The notes: generated from the sequence alone by a model not told the origin. Shown: positions 1-9,682, numbered from the stretch's first letter. The stretch: 45,185 bases of DNA from Opitutaceae bacterium (GCA_028281165.1 JANQKI010000010.1:1-45185); one strand, 5' to 3'. A program made the numbers and translations.

Positions 1-865
1 AGATTTCTACGTTCGACTAAGCGATCGGGATCTTTGGACGATCTATCTCGACGTTCTCGGTTATGAAGACGACGTAGCTGCGAAAATTCTCAGTGTAATC
101 GATAAGTGGGACAAAGCTCCTGAAGATAAAGTTCGCGCTATGTTGAGCGACATTGATGGAGCGAAGGCAGTTGAACTGTGGCATGCCATTGCCGCCTTCG
201 TCAAACTGGATTCTCTGGAGGGGATATCCAGCGTGTTTTCTTGTCTTGGTATTTCCGATACAGCGGCTTCGCAACTTCAGGAACGCCTGAAAGCTTGGGA
301 GGATCTGCTCAATGGTTTGAACGCGATGGGCTTTGGCGAATTTATCAAAATCGATTTTGGCATCGTTCGAGGATTGGCTTATTATACGGGTTTTGTTTTC
401 GAAGCTTTCGACAGGAAAGAAGAAGAGCCTAGAGCGATTGCGGGTGGAGGACGCTACAACACCTTGATCAGGAAAATGGGTGGTCCCGATATGCCTGCCG
501 TTGGTTTTGGCATGGGAGATGTAGTTCTCTCCGACCTGCTCAAGTCGCGAGGTTGCATGCCTCGATTTTTGGATACGGTAGACCTCTTTCTGGTGGTTGG
601 TGGTCCCGATGAACGAAAGGCGGCTCTGGCGGATGCTGCGCTCCTCAGGCAGGCAGGCTATTCCGTGGATTATCCATTCAGAGACCAGGGTTTTGGCAAG
701 CAGTTCAAGCTGGCAAGCTCAGCTGGAGCTAGAATGGCCTTAATCTATGGAAGCGATGAGCTGGCGAAAGGAATCGTGAAGATTCGCGATATGAACGACC
801 GGTCGGAAACGGATGTCCCTCGCGACTCGCTGCTTGAGGCATTGCGAGAAAAACTGGAGGGATAG
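1..865 (+). CDS. hisS: Histidyl-tRNA synthetase, 3' part (5' end outside window)
   Basis: Charges tRNA-His with histidine in the cytoplasm. The frame is open from base 2, so the N-terminal catalytic part lies upstream. Visible are the class II HisRS signature RGLAYYTG preceded by DFGIV, then the motif 3 region GGGRYNTLI followed by GFGMG. After these comes a C-terminal anticodon-binding domain of about 95 residues starting near LFLVVGGPDE. The anticodon domain and the RGLAYYTG motif favour HisS over the regulatory paralog HisZ, which usually lacks that domain. The stop TAG is at 863-865, five bases before the next gene, suggesting cotranscription. An internal ATG at 140 is not the real start, because conserved HisRS sequence continues upstream of it. 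Confidence 0.93.
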   Translation, partial: DFYVRLSDRDLWTIYLDVLGYEDDVAAKILSVIDKWDKAPEDKVRAMLSDIDGAKAVELWHAIAAFVKLDSLEGISSVFSCLGISDTAASQLQERLKAWEDLLNGLNAMGFGEFIKIDFGIVRGLAYYTGFVFEAFDRKEEEPRAIAGGGRYNTLIRKMGGPDMPAVGFGMGDVVLSDLLKSRGCMPRFLDTVDLFLVVGGPDERKAALADAALLRQAGYSVDYPFRDQGFGKQFKLASSAGARMALIYGSDELAKGIVKIRDMNDRSETDVPRDSLLEALREKLEG

Positions 866-870
866 TCGAC

Positions 871-1677
871 TTGCCGAGACCTAGAGATCGCGAAGCGCGT
901 GGAGGATTGCAGAGATTGCTAGTCGTTGCTGCGGCCTGTTTCATTTTGCTCATCGTCATGGCTCGGCAATTCGCCACGCGCATTCTCTTTCAGCCGCCTC
1001 CTTCGAGTTACGAGCAAAGCGAATCCATAATTTCAATACAGTCTAAAGATGGCGAGCCGATTGCAGCCTATGTAGGCTTTCATTCTACTTCTGCGAAAAC
1101 GGTATTCTTCTTTCATGGCAATGCCGAGGATCTGGGCAACATCATGCCGCTTCTCAAAACCTACGAGCTGAAGGGTTTCAATGTGGCTGCTTTTGACTAC
1201 CGAGGCTACGGACTGACTCCCGGCAAACCTAGCGAGCAAAACGCCTATGATGATGCGGAATCCGTCTACGATTACCTGCTGCAGCATTTCAAAATCGATG
1301 AGAACCAGATCGTCTTGCACGGTCGCTCTTTGGGAGGCGGGGTAGCCATGGAGTTGGCTAAGAGGCGTAGCCCCGCCGGCCTGATTCTCGAATCGACTTT
1401 CCGCAGCGTCTTCAAAGTCGTTCTTCCCTTCGAGTGGATTCCTGGAGATCGCTTTAAAAATGAAAGCAAAGTTGAGTTCATTCAATGTCCTGCTCTCATT
1501 ATTCACGGCAAACGCGACCAAGTGATTCCTTTTTCACATGGTCTTGCATTGGCAGCCGCCTTTGGCTCTGAAAGAGCAACGATGTTTTGGGTTGATGAAG
1601 CTGGACACAACAACCTGGCTCAGGTCGCTCAAGAAGAGTATTTCTTTGTCATAGAGCAATTTATTCTAGCTCTCTGA
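871..1677 (+). CDS. Membrane-anchored alpha/beta hydrolase (S33/BEM46-like)
   Basis: A 268-residue serine hydrolase. A hydrophobic segment at about residues 14-31 should anchor it in the inner membrane with the catalytic domain outside. The fold is shown by HGN (82-84, oxyanion region), the nucleophile elbow GRSLGG with Ser153, an Asp at 216 in HGKRDQV and a His at 246 in EAGHNN. This resembles the BEM46/YfhR group of alpha/beta hydrolases. The substrate cannot be told from sequence. The start is a TTG at 871; a strong GGAGG at about 856-860, inside the end of hisS, has suitable spacing and supports that choice. It follows hisS by five bases and is probably translated from the same message. 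Confidence 0.85.
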   Translation: MPRPRDREARGGLQRLLVVAAACFILLIVMARQFATRILFQPPPSSYEQSESIISIQSKDGEPIAAYVGFHSTSAKTVFFFHGNAEDLGNIMPLLKTYELKGFNVAAFDYRGYGLTPGKPSEQNAYDDAESVYDYLLQHFKIDENQIVLHGRSLGGGVAMELAKRRSPAGLILESTFRSVFKVVLPFEWIPGDRFKNESKVEFIQCPALIIHGKRDQVIPFSHGLALAAAFGSERATMFWVDEAGHNNLAQVAQEEYFFVIEQFILAL

Positions 1678-1803
1678 TTGGATTCAGTATTTGCAGTTCT
1701 GGAATTAACGCCAATTTCAGGCTCCTGGATTCTGTCGAAATCAGTCGGTATTCTTATTTGCTTTTTAGAAGCCTTCACCTTTTATGGGCACTCTTTTTTC
1801 CAG

Positions 1804-3411
1804 ATGAAAATCCTAGTAGCAGACAAAATCTCTTCCGTCGGGGTAGACTTCCTCAAGAAGCAGGAAGGATTCGAGGTTATTGAGATCTTCGATTTGCCCA
1901 AAGAAGAAAGGCAAGCGAAGCTTCTGGAGCTAGCTCCAGAAGTCTCAGCTATCATTGTAAGAAGCGACTCTAAGGTTACTAAGGAGGTCATCGAATCCGC
2001 GTCCTTACTGAAAGCTGTAGGGCGCGCTGGAGTTGGAGTAGACAACATCGATATTGAGGCTGCTACGGATCGCGGTGTCATCGTCATGAATACGCCTGGC
2101 GGGAATACGGTTGCGACAGCTGAGCTTACCTTTACTCACATGCTTTGCGGCGCTCGACCGATCTCTCAAGCTTCAGCTTCCATGAAACAAGGACGTTGGG
2201 ATCGTAAGATTCTAACGGGTAGCGAACTGCTCCGCAAAACATTGGGAGTATGCGGTCTCGGTCGTATCGGCGCTGAAGTGGCAAAGCGCGCCAAGGCATT
2301 TGGCATGGAAGTGATCGCCTATGATCCTTACCTCACTCAATCCAAAGCCGATCTGCTTGAAATTCGCGCGGTACAGCTCGATGAGTTGCTGCAAAAGTCG
2401 GACTTCATAACCGTCCATATGCCGCTGACCGATCAGACCAAGCACATGATTGATGAAGCGGCTTTCGCTAAAATGAAGGATGGCGTTCGTATCTTCAATT
2501 GCGCCAGAGGCGGGATCATTAAAGAGGCAGCTTTATTGGAAGCCCTGAAGAGCGGAAAAGTGGCAGCGGCTGGACTCGACGTCTACGAAAGCGAGCCGCT
2601 GGCAGACGATCACCCTTTCAGATCTGTCGACAATCTCAATCTTACGCCTCACTTGGGCGCCTCGACCGTCGAAGCTCAGGAGAGTGTGGGGATTGAAATC
2701 GCCGAGGTCATTACCGATGCCATCAAAGGCGGCACCATTCGCAATGCTATCAACATGCCAGCCATGGATGGCGAAACGCTCAAGAAGCTTGGGCCGTATT
2801 TGAATTTGTGTGACAGATTAGGCACTTTGGTGCAGCAATTGGCTCTCGATCAAGTCGAGCAGGTTACGCTTACTTATTTCGGGAAGATCGTTGATCTCGA
2901 CGTTGATGCCATTACTCGAAGCGGCTTGAAGGGCTTCTTGAAGAACATCAGCGGCTCCAACGTTAATTTCGTGAACGCCTTGACTTTGATTGAACGTCTT
3001 GGAATCGAAGTCGAAACGATTAAGTCTAGCGTCGAAACGGACTATACCGAGCTTATTCGTGTTGAGGCCACCTGCCGTGATGGCAGTAGCGTTTTTGCTG
3101 AGGGCACTTTGCTCGGTAAAGCGGATTCGCCGCGTGTAGTGAATATTAACGGACGCGAGGTTGAAGTCGAGCCAAGCGGGCACTTGCTGATCGTAGCTAA
3201 TAGCGACGAATTGGGTATCGTGGGTAAGTTAGGAACGATTATCGGACAGGACGGAGTGAATATCGCCGCGATGTCCCTCAGCCGCAACAAAGTTGGGGGA
3301 GTGGCCCTGAATATTGCCGTTCTGGACAGCCCTCTGAGCGATGCGGCCATTAAGGAAATCCGCTCTGTTGAAGCCATCAAGCAAGCGAAGGTTGTCCACC
3401 TCGAGAGCTAA
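1804..3411 (+). CDS. serA: D-3-phosphoglycerate dehydrogenase
   Basis: Oxidises 3-phosphoglycerate to phosphohydroxypyruvate with NAD, the first committed step of serine synthesis. I place the start at ATG 1804 (MKILVADK), giving 535 residues, the usual size of the long SerA form. The open frame extends back to 1678, but those 42 codons do not look like SerA. The substrate domain is at 1-98 and 290-320 and the NAD Rossmann motif GLGRIG at 151-156. The expected catalytic residues are Arg235 (in CARGG), Glu264 and His283 (in PHLGAST). The C-terminus carries the intervening domain and an ACT domain (about 460-535), so feedback inhibition by serine is likely but not proven. It heads a plus-strand run of amino acid genes. 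Confidence 0.95.
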   Translation: MKILVADKISSVGVDFLKKQEGFEVIEIFDLPKEERQAKLLELAPEVSAIIVRSDSKVTKEVIESASLLKAVGRAGVGVDNIDIEAATDRGVIVMNTPGGNTVATAELTFTHMLCGARPISQASASMKQGRWDRKILTGSELLRKTLGVCGLGRIGAEVAKRAKAFGMEVIAYDPYLTQSKADLLEIRAVQLDELLQKSDFITVHMPLTDQTKHMIDEAAFAKMKDGVRIFNCARGGIIKEAALLEALKSGKVAAAGLDVYESEPLADDHPFRSVDNLNLTPHLGASTVEAQESVGIEIAEVITDAIKGGTIRNAINMPAMDGETLKKLGPYLNLCDRLGTLVQQLALDQVEQVTLTYFGKIVDLDVDAITRSGLKGFLKNISGSNVNFVNALTLIERLGIEVETIKSSVETDYTELIRVEATCRDGSSVFAEGTLLGKADSPRVVNINGREVEVEPSGHLLIVANSDELGIVGKLGTIIGQDGVNIAAMSLSRNKVGGVALNIAVLDSPLSDAAIKEIRSVEAIKQAKVVHLES

Positions 3412-3424
3412 ACTATGAACTGAA

Positions 3425-4090
3425 ATGTCCCTTGATGTCACATTGGCGATTGCGTCCGCGGTTATTGGGTACATCGCTGGCTCTCTTTCCTTTGGCTATT
3501 GGATAGCCAAGGCTAAAGGGGTCGATATTTTCGCGGTTGGCAGTCGCAATCCGGGAGCGACTAATGTCAAGCGCTCTGTAGGATCCAAGGCGGGCAATCT
3601 TGTGTTCATCCTCGATTTCGTGAAGGGTCTTCTCGCTACAGGTTGGCCTCTGTTGCTTCACGGAAATTCAGAATCTGGATACGTTTATGGACTGATTGGG
3701 CTTTTCGCAGCGGTTCTTGGTCATTCCTTCTCCATTTTTACTGGCTTTCGGGGAGGTAAAGGCGTCGCTACGATGCTGGGAGGCGTGGCTGCCCTCATGC
3801 CGTTAGCGGCGCTGATTGGAGCAGTTGTTTGGCTGATTCTTTTTTATGCCACGCGATATGTGTCGGTTGCTTCGATAGCCCTGGCCCTAAGCTTGCCCAT
3901 TGCGAACTGGTTGTCTGGACAGCCATCCGCGCTGCTTTGGGTATCCGTGGCTTTGGCCATAGTGGTTATCTATCGTCACAAATCTAACATAATTCGTTTG
4001 ATAAAAGGTCAGGAAAATCGATTCGAGCGAAAGAAGTCTGCTAGAGATTCGAGCGAGCAGAGCGAAACCACGATCGAGGAAACGAAATGA
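3425..4090 (+). CDS. plsY: Acyl-phosphate:glycerol-3-phosphate acyltransferase
   Basis: An integral membrane enzyme that transfers the acyl group from acyl-phosphate to glycerol-3-phosphate, giving lysophosphatidate for phospholipid synthesis. It has 221 residues with several hydrophobic segments. The PlsY blocks are clear: GSLSFGYW near residue 19, GSRNPGATNVKRSVG near 38, and GFRGGKGVATMLGG near 106. The last 25 residues are charged (many Glu, Arg and Ser) and extend beyond the usual end. The gene begins 13 bases after serA, and its stop overlaps the hom start (ATGA at 4087), so it is embedded in the amino acid operon and translationally coupled to hom. A lipid gene here has no evident pathway link to its neighbours. 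Confidence 0.94.
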   Translation: MSLDVTLAIASAVIGYIAGSLSFGYWIAKAKGVDIFAVGSRNPGATNVKRSVGSKAGNLVFILDFVKGLLATGWPLLLHGNSESGYVYGLIGLFAAVLGHSFSIFTGFRGGKGVATMLGGVAALMPLAALIGAVVWLILFYATRYVSVASIALALSLPIANWLSGQPSALLWVSVALAIVVIYRHKSNIIRLIKGQENRFERKKSARDSSEQSETTIEETK

Positions 4091-5415
4091 GCGAGAAAAC
4101 TATCAAGATTGGCCTATGCGGCTTTGGAATTGTGGGGCAGGGTGTGTACTCGCATTTGACGGGAAAGCAGGCTTTTCTGCGAGAGCAGCTTGGAGCTACC
4201 CTAGAAGTCGCTCGCATCGCCGTTCGCGATCTGCAAAAGCCTCGTGACGTTGCCGTTAGTAGTTCACTTTTAACTACTGATCCTATGTCGATTGCGGAGG
4301 ATTCCGAAATTGATATTCTCTGTGAATTGATGGGAGGAACGGGATTGGCTCTTGATGTGACCCTTGCTGCCTTACGCTCTGGAAAAGTAGTGGTTACAGC
4401 CAACAAAGCTCTGCTGTGTGATCATGGAGCGGAGGTTTTTACGGCTGCTGCTGAAGGAGGAGGCCACGTGCTTTTTGAAGCCAGCGTGGCTGGCGGAATC
4501 CCTGTGATAAAGGCGATCAACGAGGGTCTGATCATTAACGATTTTACCAGCATTTACGGCATTTTGAATGGGACCTGTAACTACATCCTCACGCGGATGA
4601 CAAACGAAGGGCTCTCCTATGAAGAGATTTTGAAGGAGGCCAAAGAGCTTGGCTACGCGGAAGCAGACGAAAGTCTTGACGTGGATGGTATTGATGCGAC
4701 GCACAAGGCAGTCATTCTAGCCTATCTTGCCCATGGCCGTTGGGTGCCATTCAAGGATGTCCTGGTTCAGGGCATTACTGCCGTGAAGCAAGATGATATT
4801 GCTTTTGCTCAAGAAAATGAATACGCCATAAAGCTAATCGCGGTTATTGATCGCATACACTCGAATGAAAAGCTTTACGTATCCGTTTTTCCAACACTTG
4901 TATCCAAAGGTTACTCCTTGGGAAACGTGGATGGCGTATTCAATGCCATTTCCATTCATGGAGATGTTGTTGGGCAAACCGTTTATGTTGGACCAGGAGC
5001 GGGTCGAGATGCCACAGCTAGCGCGGTCATTGCCGATATTGTAGACGCTGCGAAACATTTGATTTATGGCGGATCAGAAAGGCGGTTTCCTTTTCTTGAT
5101 CCTGCTCCCTCCAATGGAGAAACTATTGAATTAGCGGAGCCGTCGGACATTCATTCCCGTTATTACGTGCGTCTGTTAGTCATGGATCAGCCTGGTGTCA
5201 TGGCTGAGATCGCATCGGTCTTGGCCTCTCGCGAGGTTAGCTTGGCGAGCATTTCTCAGAAGGAAGTTGGGGGAAATGCAACTAAGGCTTCCCTTTTTAT
5301 CACCACTCACAAGACAAGCGAGCAAGCAATCTTTGATGCCATGAATGATTTGGAGGCTTTAGCCAGCGTCGAAGAAAAGCCGTTCTGTATGCCGATAGGA
5401 GCTTTTAAGGAGTAA
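4087..5415 (+). CDS. hom: Homoserine dehydrogenase
   Basis: Reduces aspartate semialdehyde to homoserine, the branch point to threonine and methionine. It has 442 residues, the standard monofunctional form with a C-terminal ACT domain. The nucleotide-binding loop GFGIVGQG is at about 11-18. The homoserine dehydrogenase block with GGIPVIKA, GILNGTCNYI and LGYAEADESLDVDGID lies in the middle, holding the conserved Glu, Asp and Lys residues of the family. The ACT domain, starting near YYVRLLVMDQPGV, suggests feedback control by threonine. It starts in the plsY stop codon with a purine-rich GAGGAA just upstream, and is followed by lysC 14 bases later. There is no aspartokinase fusion. Confidence 0.95.
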   Translation: MSEKTIKIGLCGFGIVGQGVYSHLTGKQAFLREQLGATLEVARIAVRDLQKPRDVAVSSSLLTTDPMSIAEDSEIDILCELMGGTGLALDVTLAALRSGKVVVTANKALLCDHGAEVFTAAAEGGGHVLFEASVAGGIPVIKAINEGLIINDFTSIYGILNGTCNYILTRMTNEGLSYEEILKEAKELGYAEADESLDVDGIDATHKAVILAYLAHGRWVPFKDVLVQGITAVKQDDIAFAQENEYAIKLIAVIDRIHSNEKLYVSVFPTLVSKGYSLGNVDGVFNAISIHGDVVGQTVYVGPGAGRDATASAVIADIVDAAKHLIYGGSERRFPFLDPAPSNGETIELAEPSDIHSRYYVRLLVMDQPGVMAEIASVLASREVSLASISQKEVGGNATKASLFITTHKTSEQAIFDAMNDLEALASVEEKPFCMPIGAFKE

Positions 5416-5429
5416 GGTTTTAGCTACTA

Positions 5430-6653
5430 ATGGCTCGGATAGTAAAAAAATTTGGCGGCACTTCCGTTGGCGATGTGGAGCGAATTAAAAACGTCGCTCA
5501 ACTTATTAAAGCGGACGTAGATAAAGGCCATGAAATCGTGGTCGTTGTTTCCGCTCGATCTGGTGTAACCAATGAACTCATTGGGAGAGCTAAAGCCATT
5601 AATCCCAATCCGGAAGATCGTGAGATGGATATGTTGCTTGTGGCTGGAGAGCAGGAGACCATAGCGCTAACCGCGATGGCTCTTCACGCCGAGGGGATCG
5701 ACGCGGTCTCGCTTACGGGAGCCATGGCAGGTATCAAAACGGACCTTTACCATACCAGAGCTCGTATCGTTAGTATGAATTGCGATGAAATCGAAAAGCA
5801 TCTTGATGAAGGTCGCGTCGTGATTGTGGCGGGCTTTCAAGGGGTTAACGATAACGGTCAAGTAACCACTTTAGGTCGTGGCGGTTCTGACTTGTCGGCT
5901 GTTGCTCTGGCTAAAGGCATCGATGCCGATCTCTGCCAAATTTTCACTGATGTAGATGGAGTCTATACGGCGGATCCTCGCATCGTGCCCAAAGCCAGTA
6001 AGATCTCCGAGATTAGCTATGAAGAGATGCTTGAGCTGGCCAGTCTTGGCACAAAAGTCATGCAAGCTCGCTCCGTCGAATTTGCCAATAATTACAATGT
6101 CACCTTTGAAGTCAGATCTAGTTTTAACAACAACCCAGGGACTATCGTGAAGCAGGAAGTCAGTTCAATGGAGGATGTCGTCGTTCAGGGAGTCGCTCTC
6201 GATCGGTACCAAGCCAAGATCACAATAAGCAACATTCCGGACAAGCCCGGCTCTGCTGCTAAGATTTTTAGTGGACTCTCCAAGGCCAATGTAGTTGTCG
6301 ACATGATTGTCCAGAATATCGGTCGAAATGGGGTAGCTAACTTGACCTTCACCGTACCGCGCGACGATTCCGCCCGTTCACGTGATTGTGTGAGAAACGT
6401 ACTTCAAGAGCTGGGCGGAGGCGAAGTAGAGGTTTTTGATAACATTGCCAAGCTGTCTGTTGTTGGCGTTGGTATGCGAAGCCATTCTGGCGTTGCCAGC
6501 GAACTCTTTGCTGCTCTAGGCGAAGCTCAGTCTAACATTCAGCTCATCAGCACATCAGAAATAAAAATCTCTGTTGTTATCGACGAGGAAGGAGCTGATG
6601 AAGCGACGCGGATCGTTCACACCGCATTTGGTCTGGACAAGGAAGAGGATTGA
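5430..6653 (+). CDS. lysC: Aspartate kinase
   Basis: Phosphorylates aspartate, the entry step to lysine, threonine and methionine. It has 407 residues, the length of the short monofunctional aspartokinase. The N-terminal kinase signature is KFGGTSVG (7-14), with the family blocks VAGEQET, GFQGV and TLGRGGSDLSAVALA and the substrate region TDVDGVYTADPR. Two ACT-type regulatory domains follow (about 265-330 and 345-405), the second containing GMRSHSGV. This arrangement is usually feedback-regulated by lysine and/or threonine. An AAGGAG lies at the end of hom but about 14 bases from the ATG. Its product is used by Asd, encoded at 34936-35934 in this window, and then by the neighbouring hom. Confidence 0.96.
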   Translation: MARIVKKFGGTSVGDVERIKNVAQLIKADVDKGHEIVVVVSARSGVTNELIGRAKAINPNPEDREMDMLLVAGEQETIALTAMALHAEGIDAVSLTGAMAGIKTDLYHTRARIVSMNCDEIEKHLDEGRVVIVAGFQGVNDNGQVTTLGRGGSDLSAVALAKGIDADLCQIFTDVDGVYTADPRIVPKASKISEISYEEMLELASLGTKVMQARSVEFANNYNVTFEVRSSFNNNPGTIVKQEVSSMEDVVVQGVALDRYQAKITISNIPDKPGSAAKIFSGLSKANVVVDMIVQNIGRNGVANLTFTVPRDDSARSRDCVRNVLQELGGGEVEVFDNIAKLSVVGVGMRSHSGVASELFAALGEAQSNIQLISTSEIKISVVIDEEGADEATRIVHTAFGLDKEED

Positions 6654-6688
6654 ATTTTGCCCCTTGTTAGCTCAAGGCTAAGCTTTTC

Positions 6689-8065
6689 ATGAAATTCGTT
6701 AGTACTAGAGGTCAGACAGAGCCACATTCGTTTTCCGATGCGGTGCGCATCGGCTTAGCTCCTGACGGAGGGCTTTTCGTTCCGGAATCTTTGCCTGATC
6801 TCTCTGGCGAGATCTCATATTGGGAAGGTTTATCGTATCCGGAGCTCTGTTACGAATTCTACAAGCATTTCGCCACCGATATCCCAGGAGACGAACTCAA
6901 GGAAATTATCCATCGTTCTTATGCGAATTTCGACCACGAACAGCATGCTCCGCTAGTTCGTCTAGAAGAAGGACTTCATTTGCTGGAACTTTTCCATGGT
7001 CCGACTCTCGCCTTCAAGGACTTCGCCTTGCAGCTTGTAGGGAATCTTTACGAACGGCAAGTGACCGTTCGCGATGAGCCAATTACCGTTTTGGGGGCCA
7101 CCTCCGGCGATACGGGGGCCGCAGCTATTAGTGGACTTCTAGGCAAGAAAGGAGTTAACATTTTCATTATGTATCCAGATGGCGGGCGCGTTTCTCCTTT
7201 GCAGGAGAGGCAAATGACCTGCACTCAAGATGAAAATGTATTCCCTCTTGCGGTGTCCGGAAATTTCGATGACGCCCAGGCCGTATTAAAAGAAGTGCTG
7301 GGCGATAGCGAATTCAGTTCAAGTCTGAAGATGTCGGCTGTGAATTCCATCAACATCGCTCGCGGGCTCGCTCAGTGCGTCTACTACCTTTTCGCTTGGC
7401 TGAAGTTTCCAGCTGGCGAAAGAGAAGAGATCACATTCGCAGTGCCCACAGGAAATTTCGGAAACGTTCTATCTGGATGGATGGTATCAAGAATGGGGAT
7501 GCGTGTAGCAGGATTTCGTGTCGCTACGAATCAAAACGATATCCTTTATCGTTTCTTCTCTTCCGGCGACTACTCCCTAGGAGAGGTTCGTCCGAGCTAT
7601 GCGCCTTCGATGGACATACAAGTAGCGTCCAATTTCGAGCGATTCATCTACTACGCGTTCAATGAAAATTCGGAGAAGACGCGTAAGACAATGCTCCAGT
7701 TCAAGAGCGAGAAGGCTTTCCAGGTAGACGACTCCTCCATTCTTTCAATCATGAGCAGCACGCGGATGACAGATGGAGAAATCAAGGCAGCAATGTCGGA
7801 AGTGTACGAAAAGTACAACTACGTAGTGGATCCTCATACGGCATGCGGCTTCAAGGAGCTGGAAGGACTGAAGAATGTGGTACTGCTCTCCACCGCCCAT
7901 CCTGCGAAATTTCCCGATGTGGTTCGGCAAACGATCGGCGTGAACGCGATTCACCCCAGACTGGAAGCCCTTAAGGATATCGAAGAAACAAAGTATTCGA
8001 TTTCTCCTGACGCGGATGAGATAAAATCTTTCATAGCATCCCAGACCGAGTCGATGCAAGTTTAG
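6689..8065 (+). CDS. thrC: Threonine synthase
   Basis: A PLP enzyme converting O-phosphohomoserine to threonine. At 458 residues it is the longer E. coli/yeast-type ThrC, starting MKFVSTRG as in that group. The PLP lysine is Lys110 in HGPTLAFKDFALQ. The phosphate-binding loop GATSGDTGAAA and the VPTGNFGN block are intact. It follows lysC by 35 bases and precedes cimA by five. Homoserine kinase (thrB), needed between hom and thrC, is not in the window and must be elsewhere or replaced. No Shine-Dalgarno-like sequence is evident before the ATG. Confidence 0.95.
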   Translation: MKFVSTRGQTEPHSFSDAVRIGLAPDGGLFVPESLPDLSGEISYWEGLSYPELCYEFYKHFATDIPGDELKEIIHRSYANFDHEQHAPLVRLEEGLHLLELFHGPTLAFKDFALQLVGNLYERQVTVRDEPITVLGATSGDTGAAAISGLLGKKGVNIFIMYPDGGRVSPLQERQMTCTQDENVFPLAVSGNFDDAQAVLKEVLGDSEFSSSLKMSAVNSINIARGLAQCVYYLFAWLKFPAGEREEITFAVPTGNFGNVLSGWMVSRMGMRVAGFRVATNQNDILYRFFSSGDYSLGEVRPSYAPSMDIQVASNFERFIYYAFNENSEKTRKTMLQFKSEKAFQVDDSSILSIMSSTRMTDGEIKAAMSEVYEKYNYVVDPHTACGFKELEGLKNVVLLSTAHPAKFPDVVRQTIGVNAIHPRLEALKDIEETKYSISPDADEIKSFIASQTESMQV

Positions 8066-8070
8066 CAGTT

Positions 8071-9657
8071 ATGAGCAAGCCAACGATCTCCATTTACGAT
8101 ACTACGCTAAGAGATGGCACCCAAGGCGAGGGTGTCTCCTTTTCCGTTACCGATAAGATTCGAATTGCGGAAAGCTTTGATCAGTTTGGCATTGATTACA
8201 TTGAAGGTGGCTGGCCTGGCTCTAATCCACGCGATATGGCGTTTTTTGATGAAGCCAAGAAGTTGGATTTGAAGCATGCTAAGATTGCCGCTTTCGGCTC
8301 CACGCGTAGGGCGAATCTTTCTGCCGAAGAAGATCCTCAACTTCAGACCCTCATTGATGCAGGCACGCCGGTGGTGACGATTTTCGGCAAGACATGGCTT
8401 CTACACGTGACGGAGGTTCTCCGAGTGAAACCAGAGGACAATCTTCAGATGATCGAGGATTCGGTTCGTTTTCTCAAAAGCAAGGGGCGCGAAGTTATTT
8501 ACGATGCAGAGCATTTTTACGACGGCTTTAGAGACAGTCCTGAATACGCTCTCAGCACCTTAGAAGCTGCGGTTCGAGGCGGAGCCGATTGTCTTGCCTT
8601 GTGCGATACCAATGGCGGTAAATTGGTGAGCGAGATTAGCGAGATGACAGGAGCTGTCGTATCGAAGTTTCCCGATATCCAAGTTGGTGTTCACTGCCAT
8701 AACGATGCTGGTGTTGGAGTCGCCGTTTCGCTCGCTGGTATTGACGTTGGCGCTACACATATTCAGGGAACGTTTAATGGATACGGCGAGCGCGTTGGTA
8801 ATGCGAATCTGACGACGATCATTCCAAATCTGTCGCTGAAGATGGGTTATCCACTCAATTGCGAACCTCATCTCCACCGACTCAGAGAGCTTTCCCGCTT
8901 CATTGCCGAGCTGGCGAATCTGTCACACGATATCAAGGCCCCCTACGTTGGCCTTTCCGCGTTCACTCATAAGGGTGGGGCTCATGCTGACGCCACTAAG
9001 AAGGTCAGTCATAGCTATGAACACGTTGATCCGACTTCGATAGGAAACAAGCAACGTGTGCTTGTATCCGACATGGCAGGACGCTCTAGTCTACTGATGA
9101 AAGCTCAAGAGCTAGGTTTCGAAATCGATCGCAATTCTCCCGAAACCAAAGAGATTATCGACAAGGTAAAAGAGCTTGAACACGAAGGTTATGAATTCGA
9201 GTCTGCCGATGGTTCGCTCCGCCTTTTGCTCGATAGACTCACCAGCCAGCGTAAGCCGCACTTCGAATTCGAGGGCTATCGCGTGATTGTCGAAAAACGT
9301 TCGCCAGACGAGCCAACCACTTCGGAAGCGACCATCAAGGTTAAGGTCAATGGCGAGCCGCACTATACGGTGGCTGAGGCGAGTGGACCGGTTGGAGCGT
9401 TAGATCATGCCTTGCGCAAGGCCTTGGAAAAGACGTATCCAAATCTTACTGAATTGGGTCTGAAAGATTACAAGGTGCGTATTCTTGAGTCAAAACAAGG
9501 AGCGGATGCGAAAACTTGTGTGTTGATCGAGTCCGGAGACAACGGAAAGATTTGGGGTACAGTAGGAGCTAGCGACAACATAATTGAAGCAAGCTGGCAG
9601 GCCATTCGCGATTCGGTCGAATACAAACTGCTTCTAGACGAGAGAGAAGCCGAATGA
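8071..9657 (+). CDS. cimA: (R)-citramalate synthase
   Basis: Condenses pyruvate and acetyl-CoA to (R)-citramalate, giving 2-oxobutanoate for isoleucine without threonine deaminase. It has 528 residues. The N-terminal HMGL-like TIM barrel (about 4-270) begins YDTTLRDGTQGEGVSFS and holds the metal-binding HCHNDAGVGVA block. The DTTLRDGTQGEG.SF start, the IEGGWPGSNP segment and the length mark the CimA group rather than LeuA or homocitrate synthase. The C-terminal LeuA-type regulatory domain (about 400-520) suggests isoleucine feedback. It is the last gene of the plus-strand run and converges on cls, with only 25 bases between their stops and no strong terminator seen there. Confidence 0.92.
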   Translation: MSKPTISIYDTTLRDGTQGEGVSFSVTDKIRIAESFDQFGIDYIEGGWPGSNPRDMAFFDEAKKLDLKHAKIAAFGSTRRANLSAEEDPQLQTLIDAGTPVVTIFGKTWLLHVTEVLRVKPEDNLQMIEDSVRFLKSKGREVIYDAEHFYDGFRDSPEYALSTLEAAVRGGADCLALCDTNGGKLVSEISEMTGAVVSKFPDIQVGVHCHNDAGVGVAVSLAGIDVGATHIQGTFNGYGERVGNANLTTIIPNLSLKMGYPLNCEPHLHRLRELSRFIAELANLSHDIKAPYVGLSAFTHKGGAHADATKKVSHSYEHVDPTSIGNKQRVLVSDMAGRSSLLMKAQELGFEIDRNSPETKEIIDKVKELEHEGYEFESADGSLRLLLDRLTSQRKPHFEFEGYRVIVEKRSPDEPTTSEATIKVKVNGEPHYTVAEASGPVGALDHALRKALEKTYPNLTELGLKDYKVRILESKQGADAKTCVLIESGDNGKIWGTVGASDNIIEASWQAIRDSVEYKLLLDEREAE

Positions 9658-9682
9658 ATTGACCCTAGCTTTCTCGTCATCC

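Noticed and set aside
1033..1521. Minus-strand open frame of 162 codons inside the hydrolase gene
   Set aside because: Antisense to a clear alpha/beta hydrolase with an intact catalytic triad; its own translation has no recognisable pattern.
1678..1803. N-terminal extension of SerA
   Set aside because: The frame is open, but the 42 codons read as noncoding sequence and the conserved SerA start is the ATG at 1804.
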